Below are positions 37,016 through 45,715 of a DNA stretch of 64,000 nt, one piece after another. Position numbers and translations under genes: made by a program. This DNA comes from Alteromonas gilva (GTDB taxonomy: Bacteria; Pseudomonadota; Gammaproteobacteria; Enterobacterales; Alteromonadaceae), in NCBI RefSeq assembly GCF_028595265.1, contig NZ_JAQQXP010000001.1, forward strand, positions 2,852,001-2,916,000, in the 5' to 3' direction. The stretch's first letter is position 1. Each line of letters begins with the position of its first letter. The notes beneath the pieces are model-generated. The model searched no databases, was not told the origin of the DNA, and was given only the letters and a program-made list of their open reading frames with translations.

Positions 37016-37612
37016 GTGAAAAAACAACTGGCACAATTAAAGCAGTCGCAACAACTCGCCCGTCAGGCCAACAAACCCACAGCAGATGATATTGACGATG
37101 CGGACTTATTCAAAGCTGCCGTAAAGGGGGTTGTTCCCCTCAAACAAGATACACATGTACCAAAAGCGCCAAAACCATCATTACGGGTTCGCCGCCAACG
37201 TAAAGCAACCAGACAAGCGCAGGCAGGCTTTGAGTTTTCTGATGCATTCGAGGGGTTTATTCTTCCTGAAGGGGCACTACGGTATTGCCGGCAAGACGTA
37301 CCCGGCTACGAATTAAAGCAGTTGCGCCGCGGACGTTACACGCCAGAGTATATCCTGGATTTACACGGTATGACGCGAGAACAGGCTAAACATGAGCTGG
37401 CTGCCTTATTGCACACCGCCTACCAGGAAAATATTGATTGCGTGTGTATTGTTCACGGGCATGGCGCAGGTGTGTTAAAACGCGCCCTGCCGCACTACTT
37501 AATCCAACACCCTAAGGTAAAGGCTTTTCATCAGGCGCCGTTGGAGTATGGCGGCCAGGGCGCTCTGCTGGTATTGCTTGACGCAGAATCCCCCTTCAGC
37601 CGGAAGCGCTGA
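37016..37612 (+). CDS. smrB: Smr-domain endonuclease SmrB
   Basis: Ribosome-collision endonuclease that cuts mRNA between stalled ribosomes (known for E. coli SmrB). The protein is 198 aa, with a GTG start preceded by GGGGGA. The basic N-terminal region, about 1-100, would contact the ribosome. The Smr domain has DLHGMTREQAKHEL near 119 and the HGHGAGVLK active-site loop near 158. It is divergent from prmB, a pairing also seen in enterics. Confidence 0.94.
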   Translation: MKKQLAQLKQSQQLARQANKPTADDIDDADLFKAAVKGVVPLKQDTHVPKAPKPSLRVRRQRKATRQAQAGFEFSDAFEGFILPEGALRYCRQDVPGYELKQLRRGRYTPEYILDLHGMTREQAKHELAALLHTAYQENIDCVCIVHGHGAGVLKRALPHYLIQHPKVKAFHQAPLEYGGQGALLVLLDAESPFSRKR

Positions 37613-37644
37613 CAATTGCCCGCCATGAACGAGACCCTGCCCGG

Positions 37645-37770
37645 CTACTTATGCAGATCCCCACTATTGTGAATAAATAAATAAGCGTAATACCCCATCA
37701 TCACCAGAATAATGAAAATCCCCAGTAGAGAGCCCCAAACAACCGGATCTTTTAATAACATTGCCCACAT
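37645..37770 (-). CDS. DUF3149-like membrane microprotein (41 aa)
   Basis: A very short gene reading MWAMLLKDPVVWGSLLGI at the start, with one hydrophobic helix (about residues 10-33) and a short polar tail ending GDLHK. An AAGGTGA ribosome site sits 6 nt upstream of the ATG. The size, the DPVVWGSLLG start and the single helix agree with the DUF3149 family of unknown function. A longer overlapping frame on the same strand has no ribosome site and is rejected. A Fur box lies about 160 nt upstream but is better placed for the sRNA on the other strand. Confidence 0.75.
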   Translation of the reverse strand: MWAMLLKDPVVWGSLLGIFIILVMMGYYAYLFIHNSGDLHK

Positions 37771-37927
37771 AGTGTTCACCTTTAGCGTTACTTAATCTAT
37801 TGGGATATTGTGCGCTTCTGGTGTCAAAAAAATGCTGATCTATATCAAATCCAAACATGCTTCGGGCCGTAAACCATGACCTGGATCAAACCATGGCACA
37901 TTCTCACAAATAGCACCAATTAACACT

Positions 37928-37942
37928 TGATAATAATTATCA
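37928..37942. promoter_or_regulatory. Perfect 7-1-7 Fur box
   Basis: TGATAATAATTATCA is an exact inverted heptamer pair around one base and the best Fur site in the window. It overlaps the space between a candidate -35 (TTGATA, 37927-37932) and a weak -10 (TAACTT, 37950-37955, 17-nt spacing) reading on the plus strand towards the sRNA. Repression of that transcript by iron-loaded Fur is the natural inference. Confidence 0.8.
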
Positions 37943-37960
37943 TTTAGATTAACTTAAGTA

Positions 37961-38047
37961 TGCCTGTTGGGTTTCCGAGTGTTTTACGGTCTTGGACGGA
38001 TACCCACCGTTAGCGGGCGGGTTGGTTGACACCCGCCTGCTTTTTTT
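37961..38047 (+). ncRNA. Candidate Fur-repressed small RNA
   Basis: About 85 nt from the predicted start (near 37961) to the end of a T run. Two hairpins are visible. The first is GGGTTTCCG (37969-37977) with CGGATACCC (37997-38005), nine positions with one T-T mismatch. The second is a terminator at 38013-38047. There is no convincing ORF (only a 17-codon frame without a ribosome site). A perfect Fur box overlaps the promoter. The layout is that of RyhB or PrrF-type iron-sparing sRNAs, but the RyhB core sequence was not found, so homology is not claimed. Start and function are inferred. Confidence 0.55.
38013..38047 (+). terminator. Strong terminator of the candidate sRNA
   Basis: GCGGGCGGGT (38013-38022) pairs with ACCCGCCTGC (38031-38040) with one G-T wobble, over an 8-nt loop, and seven T follow. 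Only the plus strand has the T run, so it ends a rightward transcript. The nearest rightward gene, smrB, ends 400 nt earlier. Confidence 0.92.
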
Positions 38048-38133
38048 ATTAAAGCGTGATGTAAATGCAGAATAAACGAAAGATAATGACGCGGGCCAGC
38101 CAGGCGAAATAAGCCTGCCGGTGAGCTTAAAGG

Positions 38134-38772
38134 TTAATCAAACAGTTTCCAAAACCAACTTTTTTGTAAATCTTCTTCGCAGGTTTTTAGTTGGCTTGCA
38201 TAGCGCAGGGAGCGACTCTTCACACGCTTGGCAACGTCAACTAACCAACCTTTACGTAAATAGGTTTTACGCCGGTATCCGCCCCAGCCTTCATGATAAT
38301 TGAGATATTGTGCATTGGCATCCCACTTGGAAATGCCGTTCAGAGAATGGGTTTTGCTAATAAACCACCCCATAAAATCAATGGCATCTTCAAAATCGTC
38401 CCGATCTGCGCCTGAGTTACCCGTTTCGCGAATATAATCGCTCCAGGTCGGCGTTTTAGCCTGCGAATAGCCGTAGGCTGAACTCACCCGGCCCCAGGGA
38501 ATAAGGCCAAACAATATGTAATCGCGGGGTGGCAGAGCGTCGTGACGAAAAGAGCTCTCCTGATACATCATTGCCATCGGAACATGTATTGGCACTCCCC
38601 ATTTGTCACGCATATCCGCCGCAGCATCGTACCAATCTTCTTTTTCGTAGAAAATTTCACACAGGTTGCTGGTATCTTGTGGCGGCGTTGTCGCGCAACC
38701 CACCAGGAACAAAGGCAGCATCACTAACAAGCCGGAAAAAAAGATACAAATATTTTTGAACTTCTTGTACAT
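38134..38772 (-). CDS. Lipoprotein with lytic-transglycosylase-like (SLT) domain
   Basis: Predicted outer-membrane lipoprotein of 212 aa. The signal peptide ends in the lipobox LVGC, with Cys26 lipidated. The domain has MMYQESSF, with E72 as the likely catalytic glutamate, and AYGYSQAKTPTW, which corresponds to the conserved Gly-Tyr/Gln segment of goose-type and SLT lysozymes. It probably cleaves peptidoglycan glycan strands, and no cognate system is next to it. It lies 65 nt after gshA on the same strand. Confidence 0.82.
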   Translation of the reverse strand: MYKKFKNICIFFSGLLVMLPLFLVGCATTPPQDTSNLCEIFYEKEDWYDAAADMRDKWGVPIHVPMAMMYQESSFRHDALPPRDYILFGLIPWGRVSSAYGYSQAKTPTWSDYIRETGNSGADRDDFEDAIDFMGWFISKTHSLNGISKWDANAQYLNYHEGWGGYRRKTYLRKGWLVDVAKRVKSRSLRYASQLKTCEEDLQKSWFWKLFD

Positions 38773-38837
38773 AGAGTGTCCAACCTAATGTTCCGAAAGT
38801 GTGTTTCCCTGGAACAAATTCTTATGCCTGACCCTTG

Positions 38838-40445
38838 TCAGGCATTTTTTTTAGCCGCCTCACGCGCAAAATAATCATCAATAAAGCGATTAAACGGCAC
38901 GGTATCGGCCGCTTCCACCTCTTGCTGCGCTATCACCGAACGTTCAGCCTCACCAATAAAATCTGCTGAATTCTTATAGTGATAGGTGAAGTCGCTGATT
39001 TGCTGACGATAGGTATTGGCCAGATCGCGCCCCACAACGGCGTTATCACCTTCGCTAAGCAGTTTATTTAACCAACGCCCGGAATAGGTTAAATCTGGTG
39101 ACAATACTTTTTGCCATTCACGCTTAACCGCCGCTGAATAACGCCCATCACCGGTATTTTGATCCATCAGTTCAGCTATCGTGGCATAGCGTTCAAACAG
39201 TTGTTCAGCCCAGTCCTGCATTGCCACATCCTGACCATTTTGGCGCAACATTAAACCGGGTTTGCGCCCTTCCAGCACCACGCTATTCAAATTGATGTCC
39301 GTTTCTTTATATCGCTCGGCATCAAACTGCGGGCTATCGGTTAACAGGCAGCTGAGCAGAAACACATCAAGAAAATCAATTTGCTCACGACTGATACCAA
39401 TAGGACTGAAAGGATTCACATCCAGCGCCCGGACTTCGATGTAATCAACCCCACGCAGGGCCAGTGCATCTGTAGGTTTCTCGCCCGAAGCGGTGGGTTG
39501 TTTGGGCCGGATTGGCGAATAAAATTCATTCTCAATTTGCAGTACATTTTTACTGAGCTGCTGATAATTGCCGCCTTCCCCTGCCGCAAAGTGCGCGTAG
39601 TTTTGTGACGGTGTATACATCGCCTCACGCAACAAGCGCACATAGGAGTCGAGCGAGTTGTAACAAATACGCAGGGAGGACTGCTCATGGCTGGTATAAC
39701 CAAGCCCACTCATGCGCAGCGAAGTCGCATAGGGCAAATAAAGCGTTCCCCGCCCTAACTTTTTAAAGTCCAGGCCGTGTTCACGACCTTCCACAAATGA
39801 ACTGCACAGCGCTGGTGATGCGCCAAAAAGATAAGGAATAAGCCAGCAACTGCGTCGATAATTACGGATCAGGCCAAAGTACTGCTCTGATACCCATGAC
39901 TGAGACGCGGCAACACCTTTTTGCTGAGCCAGTTGCTGCCAGAAACTATTTGGAATCGAAAAGTTAAAATGCACACCGGAGATGACTTGCATCATGCTGC
40001 CATAACGGTTGCGCAACCCCATTCGATAGGCTTTTTTCATCTTACCAACGTTCGATTCACCGAAGTAGGCAATGGGAATATCAGCTTCGTTTTCGATAAA
40101 GCAGGGCATACTCAGCGGCCACAGGCGCTCTGCACCGATATTCTCTACCGTGAACTTGTGCACATCTTCCAGTTGAGCCAGCGTTTTATCCGCATCGGAT
40201 TCTGGCGGCGTAATAAATTCCAGCAACGACTCTGAATAATCTGTGGTGATGCTGTCATGCGTTAGCGCTGCCCCGAGTACTTTAGGATGTGGCGTTAACG
40301 CCAGTGTGCCTTCTGGGTTTATACGTAAGCATTCTCGCTCAACACCACGTTTAATTGCACTCAGTGAGGCAAATGCGCCGTTTTGTTTAAGGGCGTTTAA
40401 ATCGTAAGAAAGGTCGTGAGTCAATGGGCGCAATGTCGGTTCCAT
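38838..40445 (-). CDS. gshA: Glutamate-cysteine ligase
   Basis: First enzyme of glutathione synthesis, gammaproteobacterial type, 535 aa. Recognisable segments are GVERECLRINPEGTLA near residue 33, FHFN-like GVHFNFSIP near 157, and YIEVRALDVNPFSPIG in the middle. Products elsewhere in the window depend on glutathione (gloA, grxD). Its stop codon falls in a hairpin whose T run is on the other strand, so this is not its terminator. Confidence 0.96.
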   Translation of the reverse strand: MEPTLRPLTHDLSYDLNALKQNGAFASLSAIKRGVERECLRINPEGTLALTPHPKVLGAALTHDSITTDYSESLLEFITPPESDADKTLAQLEDVHKFTVENIGAERLWPLSMPCFIENEADIPIAYFGESNVGKMKKAYRMGLRNRYGSMMQVISGVHFNFSIPNSFWQQLAQQKGVAASQSWVSEQYFGLIRNYRRSCWLIPYLFGASPALCSSFVEGREHGLDFKKLGRGTLYLPYATSLRMSGLGYTSHEQSSLRICYNSLDSYVRLLREAMYTPSQNYAHFAAGEGGNYQQLSKNVLQIENEFYSPIRPKQPTASGEKPTDALALRGVDYIEVRALDVNPFSPIGISREQIDFLDVFLLSCLLTDSPQFDAERYKETDINLNSVVLEGRKPGLMLRQNGQDVAMQDWAEQLFERYATIAELMDQNTGDGRYSAAVKREWQKVLSPDLTYSGRWLNKLLSEGDNAVVGRDLANTYRQQISDFTYHYKNSADFIGEAERSVIAQQEVEAADTVPFNRFIDDYFAREAAKKNA

Positions 40446-40557
40446 ATTGTCGTTTGCGGCTTACAGTTGTTGCAAGACGGTGGGTAATGGCCGGTATATT
40501 ATCAATTTATTATTACCGACCAAAGCATAAATCGTAACAGTTAATATCAATAATGTA

Positions 40558-43371
40558 TCAAAACACGACTTCCCGAACCGGGATATCAAGGGCTTCCAGC
40601 TGTGGCATGATGACTTCTTTATCGCCGGCAATCACTATTTGCAGGTCATTGGGTGCCAGTTCACGCTGGGCAACAGTGTCGATAGCGGCTTTGTCTATGC
40701 CCAGTAGAATTGCCTTTTGCTGCTTCTTATAATTGACCGGCAAGTTATAAGCGAGTAAGCGTCGGAGGAATGATGCTTTATCGAGAGGCGTTTCATACTC
40801 GAGCGCTTCACTTAAGGTAAATGCATTTTGCATATACTGCAGTTCCTGCTGACTAATCCCCTGTTCTTTGTAGCGCTTGATTTCGTTGAGCAACGCCTCT
40901 ATACCGGCCCCCGTATAGACTTGTTTGAGATCAGCACCGGCTTCGAACCACCCTAGTGTTTTACCACCATTAAACGCCGAAAAAGCGCCATAGGTATAGC
41001 CTTTATCTTCTCTGAGATTCAGATTAATGCGACTGTTAAAATCATCGCCAAGGGGAAAATTCATCAGCTGGGCAAGAAAATAATCGCCGGTTGCATCGTA
41101 GGGCATTGCACGTTTAACCAGCCGCACCGAACTTTGCGCAGCCCCTGGTACATCCACTAGAAATATCTGCTGGCGCTGATAGGTAGGAAACTGCCCGTAG
41201 TCAGCAATGGTGTAGTCATCCCCTTGCCAGTCGTTTATAAAACCAAAATAGTCTGTAATCTGGCCCGGTCTCATATCCCCCACAACCACCAGGGTACCCT
41301 TGGCGGGCACGTAATATTGCGCATAAAATTGCTTAATATCGTCGAGGGTGATTTGCTCAATAGTTTCAACCGTGCCGCCGGGGGGAAGCCCGACACGGTT
41401 ATCCTTACCCCACAGTACCGCGGTTTTAGCTCTTTCCAGCAGCGCGTTCGGTTCTTTATCCTGAGCCTTAACGTTGTCCAGCATTTGCTGTTTTAATCTG
41501 TTGAAATCCGCTTGCGTAAAGGCCGGGTGAAACAGTTTTTCTTTCAGCAGTTCGAGGGTTTCCGGTAGATATTCGGTCAGACTTGAAACAAAAACCTGGG
41601 TGTAGCGTCCATTGCTGGCGAAGCTAATCGATGAGCCCAACTTAGCCAGCGCATTTGACATCGCTTCGTTGCTGTAATGTGCCGTTGTTTCATTCATCAT
41701 TGCGGCGGTAAATGCAGACAGACCGGCTTTATTTTTGGGGTCAAGCAGCATGCCGCCATCCAGATCAAGGGTGAACGTGATGGTGGGGGTTTCACGATTG
41801 GTTACCCCCAGTACCTGAATACCATTGGCCAGTTTGAGCTGCCAGAAACTCGGGATACTGATAACCGGCGGCTCGCCGGCGGCGGGTATCACACTGCGGT
41901 CAAAAGAGGACGTCAATGCATCTTCAGTAACAGCTGGTGTTGCACTTGTGCTGGCGATCTGCCGTTGCGGCCGCTCTACGGTAGGTTCAGCCACCGCCAG
42001 TTCGCCCTGCCCTTCGGGTACCACACTCAGGATCACCGCCGGTTGGCCCTTAATATATTGCTTGAATACCCGGTAAACATCTTGCTTCGTCACCGCATTG
42101 TATCGCTCTACGTCAGCATTAATCAGATCAGGTGTATCAAAAAACGTTTCGTTGTATGCCAGGGTAGACACCTTACCACTCACACTTTGCAAGCCGTAAA
42201 TGGTTGACGCTTTAATGTTGGCTTTTACTCTTGCCAGCGCGTCATCGTCGAAAGGCCGGTTTTCGAAATCAGCGAGAATGGCCTCAATGGCGGTATAAAT
42301 GTCAGTCAACGATTGACCTGAGTCGGGCGATACCAAACCTACCAGGTTAAATTCACAGGCTAGTTCACTGCATGGATGCGACACACCGGCCTGAGCAACC
42401 TTGCCGGTCTTAACCAGTTTTTCGTAAAAGATTGACGTTTTACCACTGCCCAGGATACTCGCCAGCACATCCAGTGCGGCTTCGTCTTCGTGACGCGCAT
42501 GAACCGTTGGGAACACCACCTGCACAAGCGGTAAATGGATATTGTCTTGCATTGTAATAAAGCGGTTTTCGCTTAAGCTGGCAGGTTGTGGGGACTGCTT
42601 CGGGATTTCAGGACCACGTGGCAATGTGCCGAAGTATTTTTCAATCCAGGCTTTTGTTTGCCTGACATCAATATCGCCGCCAATCGACAAAACAGCATTG
42701 TTCGGGCCATACCAGCGCTTAAAAAACGCTTTCAGATCGTTAACGTTTACCCGATCAAGATCGTCAACATAGCCGATTGTCAGCCACGAGTAAGGATGAC
42801 CGGCAGGATAAAGCGCTTCGGCAATACGTTCGTGACGCTGGGCGTAAGGCTGATTATCTATACGTTCAGCGCGCTCGTTCTTTACCGTTTCACGCTGAAT
42901 CTCAAACTTTTCCTGAGTAACCGCAGGCAATAAAAACCCCATACGGTCAGCTTCCAGCCACAGCACCTTTTCTAATTGATTGGCCGGCACGGTCTGGTAG
43001 TAGTTGGTGCGGTCACGGTTGGTAGAGCCATTCAGCGTGCCGCCAGCGTCGGTAATAAGCTTAAAGTGTTGCTCGTCGGCCACATTGGCAGAGCCCTGAA
43101 ACATCATATGTTCAAAAAAGTGGGCAAAGCCACTTTTGCCAGGTTCCTCTCTGGCAGAGCCTACGTGATACGTCACATCAACGTGTACCAGGGGATCGGA
43201 ATGATCTTCATGCAATATAATTGTTAAGCCATTGTCGAGTTGATATTTTTCATAATCAATTGCGACGACCTGTGCTACACTTTTTGCAGTAGTAGCGGAG
43301 TGATTGGTGGTCTGGCTGCACCCGTAGAGAAAGCAGGCAAGAAACCCTATAACGATGAATCTAAACAACAT
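40558..43371 (-). CDS. M16-family zinc peptidase, lipoprotein (pitrilysin-like)
   Basis: Large peptidase of 937 aa anchored in the envelope. The lipobox CFLYGC puts the lipidated Cys at residue 18. The inverted zinc motif HxxEH is HFFEHMMFQG near residue 86, with the third ligand Glu expected in ERAERID about 75 residues on. A second, inactive M16 repeat follows from about residue 480, after an Ala/Pro/Thr-rich linker. It probably degrades peptides in the periplasm. It is monocistronic, and the substrate is unknown. Confidence 0.92.
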   Translation of the reverse strand: MLFRFIVIGFLACFLYGCSQTTNHSATTAKSVAQVVAIDYEKYQLDNGLTIILHEDHSDPLVHVDVTYHVGSAREEPGKSGFAHFFEHMMFQGSANVADEQHFKLITDAGGTLNGSTNRDRTNYYQTVPANQLEKVLWLEADRMGFLLPAVTQEKFEIQRETVKNERAERIDNQPYAQRHERIAEALYPAGHPYSWLTIGYVDDLDRVNVNDLKAFFKRWYGPNNAVLSIGGDIDVRQTKAWIEKYFGTLPRGPEIPKQSPQPASLSENRFITMQDNIHLPLVQVVFPTVHARHEDEAALDVLASILGSGKTSIFYEKLVKTGKVAQAGVSHPCSELACEFNLVGLVSPDSGQSLTDIYTAIEAILADFENRPFDDDALARVKANIKASTIYGLQSVSGKVSTLAYNETFFDTPDLINADVERYNAVTKQDVYRVFKQYIKGQPAVILSVVPEGQGELAVAEPTVERPQRQIASTSATPAVTEDALTSSFDRSVIPAAGEPPVISIPSFWQLKLANGIQVLGVTNRETPTITFTLDLDGGMLLDPKNKAGLSAFTAAMMNETTAHYSNEAMSNALAKLGSSISFASNGRYTQVFVSSLTEYLPETLELLKEKLFHPAFTQADFNRLKQQMLDNVKAQDKEPNALLERAKTAVLWGKDNRVGLPPGGTVETIEQITLDDIKQFYAQYYVPAKGTLVVVGDMRPGQITDYFGFINDWQGDDYTIADYGQFPTYQRQQIFLVDVPGAAQSSVRLVKRAMPYDATGDYFLAQLMNFPLGDDFNSRINLNLREDKGYTYGAFSAFNGGKTLGWFEAGADLKQVYTGAGIEALLNEIKRYKEQGISQQELQYMQNAFTLSEALEYETPLDKASFLRRLLAYNLPVNYKKQQKAILLGIDKAAIDTVAQRELAPNDLQIVIAGDKEVIMPQLEALDIPVREVVF

Positions 43372-43538
43372 TTAACATTCCGGGATTGACAGGTGTAGAA
43401 GAAATTCAAAGCCTACCGAGAGGTTTTTTAAACTGAATTTGACAACATTAACAAAAAATACAACTAAAAGTGTACCGCAAATCACATCCTATGTAGAAAT
43501 AATTCCATAGAAAACCTATATTGAATTATCAGGAACTT

Positions 43539-44102
43539 ATGCAAGAAAATTTGATGATCGTAGATTTTGAATTTGGACTTCGTCAGCTAAACGGCAACAA
43601 AAGTTTATTGTATAGGCTGCTGCGCAAGTTCGCCGCCGAATATCGCGACGTCGACGTGCGTTTGCAGGATCTGGTGGGCGCCCGGAATATCAGTGGTGCA
43701 GAAGATCTGGTTCACACCTTAAAAGGGGTATCGGGTAATCTTGGCTGCAACGCCGTTTATCAGGACAGCCGTTTGGTTAATGAGCAGTTAAAACACGGCG
43801 AGGCAGACGCCGCCGCCATGCAAAGTCTGTTCGACAACCTTAATAAAACCCTCGCGGTTATCGACGATTTGCCTGACGAACACACGGCATCAGCACCGGA
43901 AACTAAACCCGATGCGCATCACGAAGCCCATCAGGCATTTTGCCAGGCGCTTGAGCACCACGAATATATTAATGATGAAAAGCTGGCAAACTGGTTAGCC
44001 AAATTATCCCTGACACCTGCGCAGCAGGAACAGTTAACCGCGGCAGTGACCAGTCTGGAATACGATCAGGCATTAACAATACTTGCCACTGTGAAAAACT
44101 AA
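43539..44102 (+). CDS. Stand-alone Hpt (histidine phosphotransfer) domain protein
   Basis: 187-aa protein. The ATG at 43539 is preferred because AGGAA precedes it, over a TTG six codons earlier. An Hpt domain covers about residues 8-105, with phosphorylatable His59 in DLVHTLKGVSGNLG. A second helical stretch (about 125-185) repeats some of the pattern without the His. Such proteins relay phosphate between a hybrid kinase and a response regulator, but neither is in this window. It is followed after 3 nt by a pseudouridine synthase gene. Confidence 0.85.
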   Translation: MQENLMIVDFEFGLRQLNGNKSLLYRLLRKFAAEYRDVDVRLQDLVGARNISGAEDLVHTLKGVSGNLGCNAVYQDSRLVNEQLKHGEADAAAMQSLFDNLNKTLAVIDDLPDEHTASAPETKPDAHHEAHQAFCQALEHHEYINDEKLANWLAKLSLTPAQQEQLTAAVTSLEYDQALTILATVKN

Positions 44103-44105
44103 CCC

Positions 44106-44798
44106 GTGGAGTTGCTGCTGTGCCATGACGACTTTATTGTCGTACATAAACCACCTGGCATCACCATGCACAATAGTGACACCGGCATTGTGCAACAGTG
44201 CGAGAGCCTCCTTAATTTATCCGGCTTACACCTTGTCCATCGACTCGACGATGTTACCTCTGGCTGCCTGATATTAGCGCGTCATGCTCAGTCTGCGGCC
44301 GTATTTGAACGGCTTTTTCGCCAGCATCAGGTGCAAAAATATTATCTGGCGCTGGTTGATAAAAAACCCAAAAAGAAACAAGGTACAGTTAAAGGTGACA
44401 TGAAAAACCGTCGCAATGGCCAGCATATACTGCTAAAAAGTCAGCAGAATCCCGCTATTACACAGTTTTTCAGCTACGGTTTTGCTGATGCGCCGCGCAT
44501 TATGCTGGTTAAGCCGCTCAGCGGTAAAACACATCAAATCAGGGTCGCTATGAAAAGCCTGGGCAGTCCTATTACCGGTGATACCCTGTATGGGGCGCAA
44601 CCAGCAGACCGAACCTACCTGCACGCCTGGGGCTTAGAGTTTAGCTACAATGACGAGGATATCAGTATATTTTGCCGTCCTCAGTATGGTCAGCATTTTC
44701 TGACCCCGGTATTTACGGACTGGTTAAACAAGGCCCCCGCCCCGGGTGACTTAAACTGGCCGAAAACCACTCCCGCACCGCCAGTAAGCCCGCTGTAA
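44106..44798 (+). CDS. RluA-family pseudouridine synthase (TIGR01621-like)
   Basis: 230 aa with a GTG start 3 nt after the Hpt stop. The catalytic motif LVHRLDDVTSG has Asp48, and KPLSGKTHQIRVAM is the second signature of RluA/TruC-like enzymes. There is no S4 domain. The compact size and the HDDFIVVHKPPGI start suit the TIGR01621 subfamily, whose RNA target is unknown. It is probably co-transcribed with the Hpt and ketopantoate reductase genes. Confidence 0.9.
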   Translation: MELLLCHDDFIVVHKPPGITMHNSDTGIVQQCESLLNLSGLHLVHRLDDVTSGCLILARHAQSAAVFERLFRQHQVQKYYLALVDKKPKKKQGTVKGDMKNRRNGQHILLKSQQNPAITQFFSYGFADAPRIMLVKPLSGKTHQIRVAMKSLGSPITGDTLYGAQPADRTYLHAWGLEFSYNDEDISIFCRPQYGQHFLTPVFTDWLNKAPAPGDLNWPKTTPAPPVSPL

Positions 44799-44800
44799 CT

Positions 44801-45712
44801 ATGTCTGCAATAGTCAATATTCTTGGCAGTGGCGCAATAGGCGGACTCTGTGCGGCCGGCGCACAACAGGCCGGGGTGAGCTACCGTTTACTGCCCAGAG
44901 CCAGCTCAGCCCTTTTGCAAACCGTTGTATTACAAAACAGTCCTTCGCACGATAGTCGGTCGGTGTCGCTTCAACCGCTCGCTGATAGCGCTCCGGCGGC
45001 ATTCACAGCGGATGACATTCTGATTTTGCCGCTTAAAGTGTTTCAGCTCAAAGCTGCGATAGCATACTGGCAACCCAAGCTCACCACAGACACGCCGATT
45101 ATCCTGCTCCATAACGGCATGGGCGGTATGGAGCTGGCAGCTGAGTATTTACCGCTTAATCCGGTGTATCTGGCCACCACCAGCCATGGCGCCTTTAAAA
45201 CGACAGCAACAACGGTGCAACATACCGGAGTGGGTAAAACCATGCTCGGATTGTCCCCCCTGCACAGCGCCTCAGCGTCATTGAATACCCATATTGGCCA
45301 ACTCCTGCATCATTGTATTGGCCCGGTGACCTGGCGTGATGATATTTTATTAGCGTTGTGGCAAAAGCTGGCAATTAACTGTGCCATCAATCCGCTCACC
45401 GCGCAGCATAATGTTCGCAACGGCGCGCTGAGTAGTGCGGTGTTCCGGCCCACCATTGAAGCGGTCGTTAACGAGGTGTGTGAGGTTGCGGTAGCCTGCG
45501 GGATTGAGCTTCGCTACAGTGTCGTTTTAGCGCAGGTGTTTGAGGTAATTCAGCTGACAGCGACAAACTACTCAAGTATGCATCAGGATGTCGCCCACCA
45601 GCGCCCTACTGAAATAGACGCTATTACGGGTTATATTATTGCCCAGGCAAACAAAAAGGGTATTGATGTCACCACCAATACCCTGTTGTATAACGCCATA
45701 AAAAACGCGTGA
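44801..45712 (+). CDS. panE: Ketopantoate reductase family protein
   Basis: NADPH-dependent reductase of 303 aa, expected to make pantoate for pantothenate and CoA synthesis. The dinucleotide motif LGSGAIGGLCAAG is at residues 8-20. KLAINCAINPLTA near residue 190 contains the Lys and Asn of the ApbA/PanE active site, and a C-terminal Glu (PTEID near 274) is also typical. It starts 2 nt after the pseudouridine synthase and is convergent with lysS, with just 3 nt between stops. Confidence 0.88.
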   Translation: MSAIVNILGSGAIGGLCAAGAQQAGVSYRLLPRASSALLQTVVLQNSPSHDSRSVSLQPLADSAPAAFTADDILILPLKVFQLKAAIAYWQPKLTTDTPIILLHNGMGGMELAAEYLPLNPVYLATTSHGAFKTTATTVQHTGVGKTMLGLSPLHSASASLNTHIGQLLHHCIGPVTWRDDILLALWQKLAINCAINPLTAQHNVRNGALSSAVFRPTIEAVVNEVCEVAVACGIELRYSVVLAQVFEVIQLTATNYSSMHQDVAHQRPTEIDAITGYIIAQANKKGIDVTTNTLLYNAIKNA

Positions 45713-45715
45713 GGT

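Noticed and set aside
37664..37858. 64-codon frame overlapping the DUF3149-like gene
   Set aside because: Same strand but another frame, with no ribosome site, and a composition unlike a real protein. The 41-aa frame has both a ribosome site and a family-like helix.
37959..38012. 17-codon ORF inside the candidate sRNA
   Set aside because: No ribosome site, the ATG lies at the predicted transcript start, and the frame runs through the first hairpin. Non-coding is simpler.
38825..38852. Hairpin plus T run at the 3' end of gshA as a terminator
   Set aside because: The T run is on the plus strand and comes from Lys codons at the end of gshA. No plus-strand gene precedes it, and the hairpin spans the gshA stop.
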